A stretch of DNA of 50,887 nucleotides from Flavobacteriaceae bacterium (lineage in GTDB: Bacteria; Bacteroidota; Bacteroidia; Flavobacteriales; Flavobacteriaceae): NCBI GenBank assembly GCA_013373105.1, contig JABXIJ010000009.1, positions 1 to 50,887 of the forward strand, given 5' to 3'. Position numbers and translations under genes: made by a program. Each line of letters begins with the position of its first letter. Position 1 is the first letter of the stretch. Below the pieces are notes generated by a model, which was not told where the DNA came from, made no database searches, and saw nothing but the letters and a program-made list of their open reading frames with translations. Below are positions 1 to 8,080 of the stretch, piece by piece.

Positions 1-2
1 AT

Positions 3-704
3 ATAAAAAGACTTCATTTAGTTTTTCTCTTATTACCTTTCTTTTCAGTAAAGCTTTCTCTTTTTGCTCAGAAAATCAATCAATTTGATGCCAATAATAA
101 GAGAACAGGAGTTTGGAAAAAATATTATCCGAATAAACAATTACGTTATACAGGTGAATTTAAAAACGGAAAAGAAGTTGGCGTCTTTAAATTTTACAGA
201 GAATCTTATCCAAAATTTCCATCAATTATAAAACGTTATAATCAACAAAACGATTCAATAAAAGTTGAATTTTATTCAACAAATGGTAAGTTACAGACAA
301 AAGGTGTTTTTATTGGTAAAACTAGAGTAGGTAAATGGTTTTATTATTTTAAAAATGGTAAAATTATGTCTGAAGAAAATTATAAAGATGGTAAATTACA
401 TGGTGAGTTAATTAATTTATATCCAAATGGAAAAATTACAGAAATAACCGAATATAAAAATGGTATAAAAGAAGGTATATCTAGAAAATATTCAAGCGAT
501 GGAATTTTAATAGAAGAAATTACTTACAAGAATAACAAACCAAATGGCCTTTCTAAATTTTTTGAATTGAATGGAAACTTAAAAGAAAGAGGCGTTTATA
601 AAGATGGGAAAAGGGTAGGTAAGTGGGAGTTCTTTTTAGATGGTGAAGTTGCCGATAAAAAAGAGTTAGAAAAGAAAAAAAAATATACAAAAAAGAAAAA
701 CTAA
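3..704 (+). CDS. MORN-repeat (YwqK-type) secreted protein, 5' partial
   Basis: The reading frame is open from position 3, so the gene begins before the window; the first ATG inside (366) is internal. The visible N-terminus is a basic then hydrophobic stretch ending in FAQ, a likely Sec signal peptide, so the protein is probably periplasmic or surface-exposed. The rest is built of short repeats of the type G-x-W-x-x-Y-x-x-N-G and Y-K-D-G-K, about 22 residues each, as in MORN/YwqK proteins, which are often labelled 'toxin-antitoxin system YwqK family antitoxin' with little evidence. It ends in a Lys-rich tail. The function is unknown; the repeats normally form a beta-hairpin array. No partner toxin is visible downstream, where the next gene is mnmA with its own promoter. 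Confidence 0.8.
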   Translation: MKRLHLVFLLLPFFSVKLSLFAQKINQFDANNKRTGVWKKYYPNKQLRYTGEFKNGKEVGVFKFYRESYPKFPSIIKRYNQQNDSIKVEFYSTNGKLQTKGVFIGKTRVGKWFYYFKNGKIMSEENYKDGKLHGELINLYPNGKITEITEYKNGIKEGISRKYSSDGILIEEITYKNNKPNGLSKFFELNGNLKERGVYKDGKRVGKWEFFLDGEVADKKELEKKKKYTKKKN

Positions 705-754
705 TAGCTTAAGCTTAGAATATAGAATAACTAAACTAAAGTAAATAATTGTTG

Positions 755-762
755 TAAATTTG
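755..762 (+). promoter_or_regulatory. -7 promoter element of mnmA
   Basis: TAAATTTG matches the Bacteroidota -7 consensus TAnnTTTG exactly and lies 20 bases before the mnmA ATG, giving a leader of roughly 15 bases. No clear -33 TTTG is visible upstream. Confidence 0.5.
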
Positions 763-782
763 CATGCTGAAAAAATCATAGA

Positions 783-1970
783 ATGAAACGTGTAGTTGTT
801 GGACTTTCTGGTGGAGTAGATTCTAGTGTTACAGCCTATTTACTTAAAGAACAAGGTTATGAAGTTATAGGATTGTTTATGAAAAATTGGCATGATGATT
901 CTGTAACAATTTCTAATGAGTGTCCTTGGTTAGAAGATAGTAATGATGCTATGATTGTTGCTCAAAAATTAGGGATTCCTTTTCAAGTAGTAGATTTAAG
1001 TGAGCAATACAAAGAACGTATTGTAGATTATATGTTTGATGAGTATGAAAAGGGTAGAACTCCAAATCCTGATGTACTTTGTAATCGAGAAATAAAGTTT
1101 GATGTCTTTATGGATATTGCTTTAAAACTAGGTGCGGATTATGTTGCTACTGGTCATTATTGTAGAAAAGCAGAAGAGGAGATTAATGGAGAAATGGTGT
1201 ATAAATTATTGGCAGGTAAAGACAATAATAAAGATCAATCTTATTTTTTATGTCAATTGTCTCAAGAGCAATTATCAAAAGCTTTATTTCCTATTGGAGA
1301 GCTTACAAAACCTGAAGTTAGAGAAATTGCAAAAAAAGCTGATTTAATAACTGCAGAAAAGAAAGATTCTCAAGGTTTATGTTTTATTGGTAAAGTGCGT
1401 TTACCAGAATTCTTACAACAAAAATTGCAACCTAAAGAGGGAGAAATTATCCAAATTTCAAAAGACTTTTCTCAATATGTACAAGAGATTCCAGAATTCA
1501 AAACAAAAGAAGATTCGTTAGCTTATTTCTCAACTAAGTATACTTATCAAAAAGATGATGGTAAAGTTGTAGGTAAACATCAAGGAGCACATTATTTTAC
1601 TAAAGGCCAACGAAAAGGTTTGGCAGTTGGTGGAACCAAAGAACCTTTATTTGTAATTGAAACAGATGTAGATACCAATATAATTTACACAGGTGAGGGG
1701 AAAAATCATCCAGGTTTATATAGAAATGTATTGTTTGTTTCAAATGAAGAAATTCACTGGATTCGTGAAGATTTAGCTTTAACATCTGGAGAATCAATGA
1801 ATGTAGAAGCAAGAATTCGTTATCGTCAAGCTTTAGAAAAAGCTACACTACACAAAGTTGAAACTGGACTTTATGTGGAGTTTTTAAACCAACAATCTGC
1901 TATACAAGAAGGGCAATTTGTGGCTTGGTATAAAAATGATGAACTTTTAGGTTCGGGCGTTATTTCGTAG
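783..1970 (+). CDS. mnmA: tRNA-specific 2-thiouridylase MnmA
   Basis: Cytoplasmic enzyme that activates U34 of tRNA-Lys, -Glu and -Gln with ATP and inserts sulfur from a persulfide to give 2-thiouridine. The PP-loop motif SGGVDSS is at residues 9-15. The two catalytic cysteines are C100 (in [12 protein letters not shown]) and C200 (in [10 protein letters not shown]). The C-terminal half has the usual tRNA-binding and beta-barrel regions ([17 protein letters not shown] near residues 265-280). Length 395 aa fits Bacteroidota MnmA, which are slightly longer than the E. coli enzyme. A nitronate monooxygenase gene follows after 9 bases, so the two are probably co-transcribed. Confidence 0.97.
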   Translation: MKRVVVGLSGGVDSSVTAYLLKEQGYEVIGLFMKNWHDDSVTISNECPWLEDSNDAMIVAQKLGIPFQVVDLSEQYKERIVDYMFDEYEKGRTPNPDVLCNREIKFDVFMDIALKLGADYVATGHYCRKAEEEINGEMVYKLLAGKDNNKDQSYFLCQLSQEQLSKALFPIGELTKPEVREIAKKADLITAEKKDSQGLCFIGKVRLPEFLQQKLQPKEGEIIQISKDFSQYVQEIPEFKTKEDSLAYFSTKYTYQKDDGKVVGKHQGAHYFTKGQRKGLAVGGTKEPLFVIETDVDTNIIYTGEGKNHPGLYRNVLFVSNEEIHWIREDLALTSGESMNVEARIRYRQALEKATLHKVETGLYVEFLNQQSAIQEGQFVAWYKNDELLGSGVIS

Positions 1971-1979
1971 TTTCGCTAT

Positions 1980-2921
1980 ATGCAAAACAAAATCACAAAA
2001 TTATTTAATATAGAGTACCCTATAGTTCAAGGAGGAATGATTTGGGTTTCTGGTTGGAAATTAGCTTCAGCTGTATCAAATGCAGGAGGATTAGGTTTAA
2101 TTGGTGCTGGATCTATGTATCCTGAAGTTTTACGTGAGCATATTCAAAAATGCAAAAAAGCCACCAATAAACCTTTTGGTGTAAATGTACCCATGTTATA
2201 TCCTCAGATAGAGGAAATTATGAATACTATTATAGAAGAAGGTGTTAAAATTGTATTTACATCAGCAGGAAATCCAAAAACTTGGACTTCATTTTTAAAA
2301 GAAAAGGAAGTTACAGTAGTTCACGTTGTAAGCTCTGTAAAGTTTGCACAAAAAGCAGAGTTAGCAGGTGTAGATGCAATTGTATGCGAAGGTTTTGAAG
2401 CAGGTGGTCATAATGGTCGAGAAGAAACAACAACCTTTACTTTAATACCCATGGTTAAAGAAGCTGTTAAAATTCCAGTTATTGCTGCTGGTGGAATTGC
2501 AACAGGAAAAGGTATGCTTGCAGCTATGGTTTTAGGAGCAGATGCAGTACAAATTGGAAGTAGATTTGCAGCAACAGAAGAATCATCAGCTCATATTAAC
2601 TTTAAAAAGACCATTGTTAATGTAAAAGATGGAGATACACATTTAACGTTAAAAGAACTAGCTCCAGTACGCTTGGTAAAGAATAAATTTTACTATGATG
2701 TATTAGAGTTATATCAAAAAAATCCAACCTTAGAAGATATTAAAACTTTATTGGGAAGAGCTAGGGCTAAAAGAGGAATGTTTGAAGGTGATTTAGAAGA
2801 AGGTGAATTAGAAATTGGTCAAATTGCAGGTTTAATTCATGAAATTAAACCAGCCAAACAAGTATTATTAGAAATAATAACTGAGTTTTCAGCAACTAAA
2901 CAGCTAATATCCAAACTTTAA
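1980..2921 (+). CDS. nitronate monooxygenase / FabK-like flavoprotein
   Basis: FMN-dependent TIM-barrel protein of the 2-nitropropane dioxygenase family. It has the N-terminal IVQGGM motif (residues 15-20), the catalytic-His region EAGGHNG near residue 142, and the FMN phosphate-binding motifs AAGGIATG and GADAVQIGSRF. Family members oxidise nitronates such as propionate 3-nitronate to carbonyl compounds; a closely related branch (FabK) is an enoyl-ACP reductase, and by eye the two are hard to separate. The 313-aa length suits either. It starts 9 bases after mnmA and is probably read with it; no functional link is evident. Confidence 0.85.
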   Translation: MQNKITKLFNIEYPIVQGGMIWVSGWKLASAVSNAGGLGLIGAGSMYPEVLREHIQKCKKATNKPFGVNVPMLYPQIEEIMNTIIEEGVKIVFTSAGNPKTWTSFLKEKEVTVVHVVSSVKFAQKAELAGVDAIVCEGFEAGGHNGREETTTFTLIPMVKEAVKIPVIAAGGIATGKGMLAAMVLGADAVQIGSRFAATEESSAHINFKKTIVNVKDGDTHLTLKELAPVRLVKNKFYYDVLELYQKNPTLEDIKTLLGRARAKRGMFEGDLEEGELEIGQIAGLIHEIKPAKQVLLEIITEFSATKQLISKL

Positions 2922-2972
2922 GGATTTATAAAAAAAAATCACATAAAATTAATTTAGTAACTTAAATGGTAT

Positions 2973-2980
2973 TATCTTTG
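2973..2980 (+). promoter_or_regulatory. -7 promoter element of the cold-shock gene
   Basis: TATCTTTG is an exact TAnnTTTG match. Transcription would start near 2985, giving a leader of about 38 bases before the ATG at 3023, which contains the hairpin at 2985-3008. Confidence 0.6.
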
Positions 2981-2984
2981 CAAC

Positions 2985-3008
2985 GTTGTTAGGAATAAAT
3001 TTAACAAC
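2985..3008 (+). promoter_or_regulatory. leader hairpin of the cold-shock mRNA
   Basis: GTTGTTA (2985-2991) pairs perfectly with TAACAAC (3002-3008) around a 10-base AT-rich loop, at the very 5' end of the predicted leader and 14 bases before the start codon. Cold-shock genes are often controlled by temperature-sensitive leader structures; that this one acts so is inference. Confidence 0.4.
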
Positions 3009-3022
3009 ATTAAAGTTTTATT

Positions 3023-3214
3023 ATGAGTAAAGGTACAGTAAAATTCTTCAATGAGTCAAAAGGTTTTGGTTTTATCACTGAAGAAGGAAATGGCAAAGAA
3101 CACTTTGTACATGTTTCTGGTTTAGTTGATGAAATTCGTCAGAATGATGAAGTAGAATTCGACTTAGTAGAAGGAAGAAAAGGTTTAAACGCAGTAAATG
3201 TTAAAGTTTTATAA
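3023..3214 (+). CDS. cold-shock protein, CspA family
   Basis: Single cold-shock domain of 63 aa that binds single-stranded nucleic acid; family members act as RNA chaperones. RNP1 (KGFGFI, residues 13-18) and RNP2 (HFVHV, residues 27-31) are both intact, and the aromatic residues that stack on bases are present. It is monocistronic, with its own promoter, a hairpin-bearing leader and a strong terminator just downstream. Whether it is cold-inducible or constitutive cannot be told from the sequence. Confidence 0.95.
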   Translation: MSKGTVKFFNESKGFGFITEEGNGKEHFVHVSGLVDEIRQNDEVEFDLVEGRKGLNAVNVKVL

Positions 3215-3250
3215 CATATAAAAATACATTACAATTTAAATTTTATCGAA

Positions 3251-3282
3251 AAAAGCCTATCAAAATTGATAGGCTTTTTTTT
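3251..3282 (+). terminator. Rho-independent terminator after the cold-shock gene
   Basis: GCCTATCAA (3255-3263) pairs with TTGATAGGC (3266-3274), extended by an A-run and a T-run on the two sides and followed by eight T. It lies 40 bases after the stop codon. The flanking A-run means it could also stop transcripts arriving from the minus strand. Confidence 0.85.
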
Positions 3283-3283
3283 A

Positions 3284-3644
3284 TGGACTAGTCTATTCTT
3301 ATGAATTAACTTTTTTAAAGGCAAACTATATAACTTGCCTTATGATTATTGACATTATACATAAAACAAAAAATAGATAGTCTATAAATCTGTTAAAATT
3401 AAAATTTGTTTTCATTGTGGGGGATAAATTTAATATTAACACTTGCAATATATAGTGAATTAAAGTACCAAACAATTACCATTTACCATGAAATTTTTAA
3501 CTCACGGTATATGGTGTTTATTGTCACTGTTTTCAGGTATGTTAAACTATATAAATAATTGAAAAACAAGAAAGTAAAATTTATTGTTTTATGTTTGAAT
3601 TGTAGTAGAAATGTAAAGTTGTAAAAAAAAATTTCTAGTTTTTA
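3284..3644. other. non-coding stretch without recognised features
   Basis: About 360 AT-rich bases between the cold-shock terminator and the phosphatase remnant. I see no convincing gene. An imperfectly placed inverted repeat AAGGCAA/TTGCCTT (3318-3341) lacks a T-run, and a 24-codon ORF at 3488-3562 has no support. It borders a decaying locus and may itself be eroded coding sequence. Confidence 0.5.
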
Positions 3645-4141
3645 CTATTTAGAGCGTTTTTTTATTTCATCATAAATATTATTTGCCCATTCTATTCTAT
3701 GATCACCAACTTCATTACCTGTTGTAATTCTTGATTGTTTTAACTTATTTTTTGATTCTGTAATAGTATTCCCTAAAAAACGTAAAAAAGCAAAAGATAT
3801 CATGCCTGTTCTATGGATTCCTGCAGAACAATGTTTATAAATTCTACCTTGGTTTTTAAGTATTTCTTCCATTTTAATAAATAACTCATTTAGTTCATCT
3901 GCACTATCATGGTATCAGGATTGGCTATTTCCATAGAAAACTATAACCATTCCATAGAATTTTGTTTACATATTTTTTCAATAGTTTCAGCACCTTCTTT
4001 TTCAGAAAGTAAAGTAAGTATGTGTGTTGTGTTTTGTAATTTTAAATCTGAGCCTAACTTTTGACTTGGTCTATGACCTATGGAGATAAAGCCATTACTA
4101 AAACTAACCCAATTAAGAATTTCAAGTTGATTTAATTGTTT
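3645..4141 (-). pseudogene. broken tyrosine / dual-specificity protein phosphatase
   Basis: The 3' part (3645-3872) encodes the signature HCSAGIHRTG, the CX5R catalytic loop of cysteine-based phosphatases, followed by a normal-looking C-terminal helix. Upstream on the same strand an open stretch from about 4138 to 3944 reads ILNWVSFSNGFISIGHRPSQ and LTLLSEKEGAETIEKICKQN, which looks like the N-terminal part of the same protein (a family of about 165 aa). The halves are separated by an in-frame TAG at 3943-3941 (in MEWL-stop-F, where Trp is expected), a one-base loss near 3930 in an A-run, and a TGA at 3917-3915. No ATG precedes the N-terminal part. At least three lesions make this a pseudogene. 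It sits downstream of the aminotransferase gene. Confidence 0.75.
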
Positions 4142-4327
4142 TTAAACTCCTTTTACCTTTCCAATAAAAGGACCAAGTGATTTTCTTAAAGAATCATCTT
4201 CGTTTACTTCTTTATTTATTTCTTCTAAAAGTACATTAGAGGTGCTAATTGATTGTTCTATACTTTTGGAATAAGGTTTACATAACCAATTTTCTATATC
4301 TGAAATTAAAATATTTTCTTCTTTCAT
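4142..4327 (-). CDS. small hypothetical protein
   Basis: A 61-codon ORF in the same frame as the N-terminal fragment of the phosphatase remnant, from which it is separated only by its TAA stop. It begins 33 bases after the aminotransferase stop codon. The predicted product is acidic and helical, with no signal peptide or membrane segment. I do not recognise it. It may be a real small gene of the OstA-aminotransferase operon or the head of a once longer protein fused to the phosphatase. Confidence 0.35.
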   Translation of the reverse strand: MKEENILISDIENWLCKPYSKSIEQSISTSNVLLEEINKEVNEDDSLRKSLGPFIGKVKGV

Positions 4328-4360
4328 TATTAGTATTATGAAGAGGTTTAATATAAATTA

Positions 4361-5539
4361 TTAAATACTATTTAAAGCTTCAGCAATTATATTACATCCT
4401 TTAATTAAATCTTCATCATTAATTGTAAGAGGAGGAGTAATTCTTAATGCGCAACCCTCGAAGAGTAAGAAGAAGAGAATAAGTCCATTTTTTAAACATT
4501 TATGTACAACCTTGGCTGCTTTTTCAGGAGAACTTAAAATTGCAGCTAGCATCAATCCTTTTCCTCTAATTTCAATTATTTCATGATGTTTAAGATAGTT
4601 GCGTATAAGTTGTTCTTTTCGTAAACTTTCTTTTAATAAATTGTTTTTTATAATAACATTTAAGGTTGCATTTGCAGCAGCAGCTATTACTGGGTGTCCA
4701 GCAAAAGTAGATATATGACCAAGTTTAGGATTATCTTTTAACAAACTCATGTGATTTTTGTTAGCTAAAAATGCACCAATTGGCATTCCACCACCTAAAC
4801 CTTTACCTGTAATAATAATATCTGGTATAACATTGTAATTTTCAAAACCCCAAAATTTTCCTGTTCTTCCAATTCCAGTTTGTATTTCATCTAAAATTAA
4901 GAGAGCACCAACTTTTAAACATCTTTCTTTTACTTTGGCTAAAAAGTTATTTTTAGGCTCAATAAACCCTGCACCACCTTGAATAGTTTCTAGAATAACA
5001 GCTGCAGTTTTTTCAGTGATTTTATTTAAGCAAAATTCACAGTTAAAAGAGATGTGTTTAGTACCTGGAATTAGTGGTCTAAATGCTCTATTTTGTTGTT
5101 CAGCACCAGAAACACTCATTGCTCCTTGAGTATTACCATGATATGCATTTTTAGCTGCAATAATTTCAAATCTATTGGTAATTCTTTTTGCTAGTTTTAT
5201 TGCACCTTCAGTTGCTTCTGTACCTGAATTTGTAATATATACTGTGTTGATATTTTTTGGTGAATGTTTCACTAAAGTTTTACATAAGTCTACTTGTGGT
5301 TGTTGTATAAACTCACCATAAACCATCACATGTGTATACTTATCAACTTGATTTTTAATTGCATCTGAAACTTCTGGGTGATTATGCCCCAAACTGTTAG
5401 CAGAAACACCAGCTACAAAATCTAAATATTCTTTACCAGATGTATCGTAAATATAACTTCCTTTTGCATGTGAAATTTCTAAAGCTAAAGGAAAAGGAGA
5501 GGTTTGAGCTTGATATTTAAAAAAGTCAGACTTCAGCAT
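4361..5539 (-). CDS. class III aminotransferase (aspartate aminotransferase family)
   Basis: PLP-dependent fold-type I enzyme of the acetylornithine/ornithine/4-aminobutyrate aminotransferase group. SGTEATEGAIKLA (near 105-117) binds the PLP phosphate; the DEIQTG motif (D217, Q220) contacts the cofactor ring, and K246 in ITGKGLGGG is the Schiff-base lysine. At 392 aa it is full length. The substrate cannot be read from the sequence, and no arginine-biosynthesis genes are nearby. Its ATG overlaps the stop of the OstA-like gene by one base (TGATG), so the two are translationally coupled, a pairing that I recall as common in Flavobacteriia. Confidence 0.85.
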   Translation of the reverse strand: MLKSDFFKYQAQTSPFPLALEISHAKGSYIYDTSGKEYLDFVAGVSANSLGHNHPEVSDAIKNQVDKYTHVMVYGEFIQQPQVDLCKTLVKHSPKNINTVYITNSGTEATEGAIKLAKRITNRFEIIAAKNAYHGNTQGAMSVSGAEQQNRAFRPLIPGTKHISFNCEFCLNKITEKTAAVILETIQGGAGFIEPKNNFLAKVKERCLKVGALLILDEIQTGIGRTGKFWGFENYNVIPDIIITGKGLGGGMPIGAFLANKNHMSLLKDNPKLGHISTFAGHPVIAAAANATLNVIIKNNLLKESLRKEQLIRNYLKHHEIIEIRGKGLMLAAILSSPEKAAKVVHKCLKNGLILFFLLFEGCALRITPPLTINDEDLIKGCNIIAEALNSI

Positions 5540-7158
5540 CAGTTTTTTATTTGAGATATCTCTTTTTTTGGTTTTGTTTTTTTAGGTAAAATTGCAGGTG
5601 CTTTTTTTATTTTAGCTTTATTTATTGGTGTTCTATCTCTTTCACCATCTTTTATAAAAATATCCTCTTTTCTTTTGGGTTGTTCATTTTCTCGCCAAAT
5701 AAAACCTTTTAATATTTTTTGATCTTCTGGAAACATAGATGGTGGATAGGTTTTACCATCTGATTGTGTTAAATACTTTATCGAAACAACTTCACCCTTT
5801 TCTAATGTAAATTCAATATTGCTTGAAATTTCTTTAGTAATGGTTTCTAATTCTTGTGTTTGTTCGTTTCTATTGTAATATATAGATTCTGCATTTCCTT
5901 TAACCAGAAGAAATTTTAGTTTGTTTTCATCAAATTTACCAAACATATTACGCCCTTTAATTTGATTGAAATTGTCTATAGATAAAGAGTCTTTAGATAC
6001 AATAAATGCATTGTTATATACTTTTAAAGAATCTAACTTTTCAGTTTCTAAATTCGATTGTAGAAAGATAGAATCACCAGTAATCTGGTTTTCTTCTGAC
6101 CACAATACAGGATTTCTATACATTTTTGTTAAACCTGTTTCTTCGTTGGTAAAAATAGAATCACACTTACCTTGTAAATCAGATTTAAAGATTTTTACAT
6201 TATGATATGTTCTAATAATTCGCTTTTTAGATTTACCAGTAACTAATAAAGTGTCTCCATGTATAAACATAGAGTCTTTATCAACTATAGAAATTGCTAC
6301 TGCTTTTTTTATGATAAATAAAGAATCTTTTTTCTCAAAAAGTTCAGCATAATTTCCTTTTGAAACAAAATTCTGAATTGTATCTATAATTTGAATATTG
6401 TTGGTAGCAGAGGCAAATCCTTTATTTTTATCATAATACAAACTATCTCCCTCAACAGTTCTTTCTTTTAAATAGAGTATTGCATTTTTAGTAAAGTGAG
6501 AAATATCTGTTTTTGTGTTATAAAAACCTTTTTCAGCATACAACTTATTTTGATTTTTTGTATTTGTAATTGTTGAAGGTCCATATAAATAAGCCAATCC
6601 AGAATTTGTATAATAATCTAAATGATTCGACTTAATAAAATGCTCTGGATTTTCTACTGTTACTCTAGTAGTCGCTGTAAATTTTTTATTAGTTAAATAA
6701 TAGTTACCGTTTTTACTTTTTAAAGTATTGGTGTTATCTCTTATGGTTGCGTAACTTCTATAATATAGTTTTTGATTTATTCTATCAAATTGAAGGGTAT
6801 CTGTAGTTAAGGTCATAGTTTTATCTCTTAATACTACATCTCCCCATGAAAGTGCTTGTTTAGTATTAGCATCATAATCTGCATATTTACTAGTTTGTGT
6901 AATTGTATCTCCTTGCTTTATAAGTACATTACCAATAGCTTTAAAAAAATTCTTCTTTTGATAGTATAAAGCTTGCTGACAAGTTAAATCTATACCTTCG
7001 TGTTTCATTTTAACATTACCTAATAAAATGGTAGCACCTGGAAATTTAACTTCATCTACCTCTTGTATTTCTGCTGTATACTCAATTTTTTTTCTTTCTT
7101 GCCCAAAAGAAATTACACTAAAACAAAAGATAAAAAGTATTATAATATATCTAAACAA
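5539..7158 (-). CDS. OstA/LptA-like exported protein
   Basis: Signal peptide at residues 1-20 (hydrophobic stretch ending in SFGQ). The mature protein starts with the OstA/LptA pattern (FPGATILLGNVKMKHEGIDL, then repeats built on GNV and GDTIT near 50-110) and continues as a long series of beta-strand repeats, ending in a Lys/Pro-rich tail. LptA-type proteins form the periplasmic bridge that carries lipopolysaccharide to the outer membrane; this family is about three times longer than E. coli LptA. A role in LPS transport is inferred from the family. It is the first gene of a unit with the aminotransferase downstream. Confidence 0.8.
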   Translation of the reverse strand: MFRYIIILFIFCFSVISFGQERKKIEYTAEIQEVDEVKFPGATILLGNVKMKHEGIDLTCQQALYYQKKNFFKAIGNVLIKQGDTITQTSKYADYDANTKQALSWGDVVLRDKTMTLTTDTLQFDRINQKLYYRSYATIRDNTNTLKSKNGNYYLTNKKFTATTRVTVENPEHFIKSNHLDYYTNSGLAYLYGPSTITNTKNQNKLYAEKGFYNTKTDISHFTKNAILYLKERTVEGDSLYYDKNKGFASATNNIQIIDTIQNFVSKGNYAELFEKKDSLFIIKKAVAISIVDKDSMFIHGDTLLVTGKSKKRIIRTYHNVKIFKSDLQGKCDSIFTNEETGLTKMYRNPVLWSEENQITGDSIFLQSNLETEKLDSLKVYNNAFIVSKDSLSIDNFNQIKGRNMFGKFDENKLKFLLVKGNAESIYYNRNEQTQELETITKEISSNIEFTLEKGEVVSIKYLTQSDGKTYPPSMFPEDQKILKGFIWRENEQPKRKEDIFIKDGERDRTPINKAKIKKAPAILPKKTKPKKEISQIKN

Positions 7159-7175
7159 ATTCTATAAATTTTGAA

Positions 7176-7193
7176 CAAAAATAACCAAAAGTA
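7176..7193 (-). promoter_or_regulatory. two overlapping candidate -7 elements upstream of the OstA-like gene
   Basis: On the minus strand TACTTTTG (7193-7186) and TATTTTTG (7183-7176) both match TAnnTTTG. The nearer one would give a leader of only about 12 bases before the ATG at 7158. Confidence 0.4.
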
Positions 7194-7216
7194 TGACTTT
7201 CTTTAGTAAAGAATAG

Positions 7217-7951
7217 TTAATATTTATTCGTAATTTCAGATAAAAGAATTTCTTCTAATTTAAGTGCTTTAGGTAAAAGTATATTTTTTTCAATATGATT
7301 ATGAAGTTGAATATCGAAGTAAAATTGTTTTAGTTTTGAGTGTAAATAATTAAATTTTTCTTCTTCAATTTTTGTTGATTGCATTTCTACTGTTAACTCT
7401 AATATTTCTCTTAAATCTATAGAAACTTGTTCGCGCTCAATATCTAATATGTGAAGTTGTTGTTTTAAATATGGCCTTTTTAAGTCGTTATTAATGTGCT
7501 TTTCTATAATAGCTTGTAACTTTTTTATGTAAGGAAAAATGATAATTTCCTCCCTTTTCATCTTTAGAGTAAGTTCATTTGAAAGAATATGAGTTAATTC
7601 ACATTTTTTTAAAATTAACTTATCTTCTGAAAACTCTTTTTTTATTAGATTATCTACTATTTTTAGCAGTTTTAAATCGTGCTTTATCTTATCATGATGT
7701 ACTTCTATAAGGAACGTAATTAGTAAATCTAAATCCCAAGAATTATAATCTCTTAAATAAAAATTATTTGGGTGAGTGTGCGAAAGTTCATTACAAATTT
7801 CACTAATATCTACATTAGTTTTTTTACAAACACTTTTTAATTTTTGGTCATCTTCGAAACCAAAACCAATTTTATATTTTTCAAATACTTTTGCTGTGTT
7901 TATGTTTTCTGTAACAATATCAGCAATTGTTTTGTTTTCATAGGAATTCAT
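7217..7951 (-). CDS. RIC/ScdA-like hemerythrin-domain protein, divergent
   Basis: Residues 5-55 match the DUF542/ScdA-N domain (KTIADIVTENINTAKVFEKY), followed by a four-helix hemerythrin-like domain. RIC/YtfE/ScdA proteins are di-iron proteins that repair nitrosatively damaged iron-sulfur clusters. Here the usual DFCCGG motif of the N-domain is replaced by GFGFED (residues 29-34). By eye alignment, of the di-iron ligands H86, E134, H217 and E221 are kept, but the expected His before E134 is K130 and that of the EHD motif is R173. The protein may therefore not hold a normal di-iron site. It is monocistronic, with an FNR-type palindrome 54 bases upstream. Function may be altered from classical RIC. 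Confidence 0.7.
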   Translation of the reverse strand: MNSYENKTIADIVTENINTAKVFEKYKIGFGFEDDQKLKSVCKKTNVDISEICNELSHTHPNNFYLRDYNSWDLDLLITFLIEVHHDKIKHDLKLLKIVDNLIKKEFSEDKLILKKCELTHILSNELTLKMKREEIIIFPYIKKLQAIIEKHINNDLKRPYLKQQLHILDIEREQVSIDLREILELTVEMQSTKIEEEKFNYLHSKLKQFYFDIQLHNHIEKNILLPKALKLEEILLSEITNKY

Positions 7952-8004
7952 AACTTAGTTTTTAATGCTAAGTCAAAATTGTTCTATTTTATTGATACAT
8001 AAAA

Positions 8005-8016
8005 TGATATTTATCA
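8005..8016 (-). promoter_or_regulatory. FNR/CRP-type palindrome upstream of the RIC-like gene
   Basis: TGAT-ATTT-ATCA is a dyad of the FNR/Anr half-site TGAT with a 4-base spacer. It is centred about 60 bases before the start codon of the RIC-like gene. RIC genes are commonly controlled by oxygen- or NO-sensing CRP/FNR-family regulators. A second copy of the motif is at 39570-39581. Confidence 0.45.
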
Positions 8017-8080
8017 CTTTATATAACAAAGTAATAATTATTTGAAGTTTTAGAAATATAATTTAAGACTTAAGTAAAAT

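Noticed and set aside
366..704. 112-aa protein starting at ATG 366
   Set aside because: The frame is open upstream to position 3 with a signal peptide and more MORN-like repeats, so 366 is an internal Met.
1600..1812. Antisense ORFs within mnmA and other long genes
   Set aside because: They lie wholly inside well-supported genes in other frames, have no family motifs and show the composition expected of shadow frames.
3318..3341. Inverted repeat AAGGCAA/TTGCCTT after the cold-shock terminator
   Set aside because: Seven-base stem with a 10-base loop and no T-run; no partner feature. Likely chance.
3488..3562. 24-codon ORF encoding a hydrophobic peptide (MKFLTHGIWCLLSLFSGMLN...)
   Set aside because: No promoter, terminator or conserved neighbour supports it, and hydrophobic short ORFs are frequent by chance in such AT-rich sequence.
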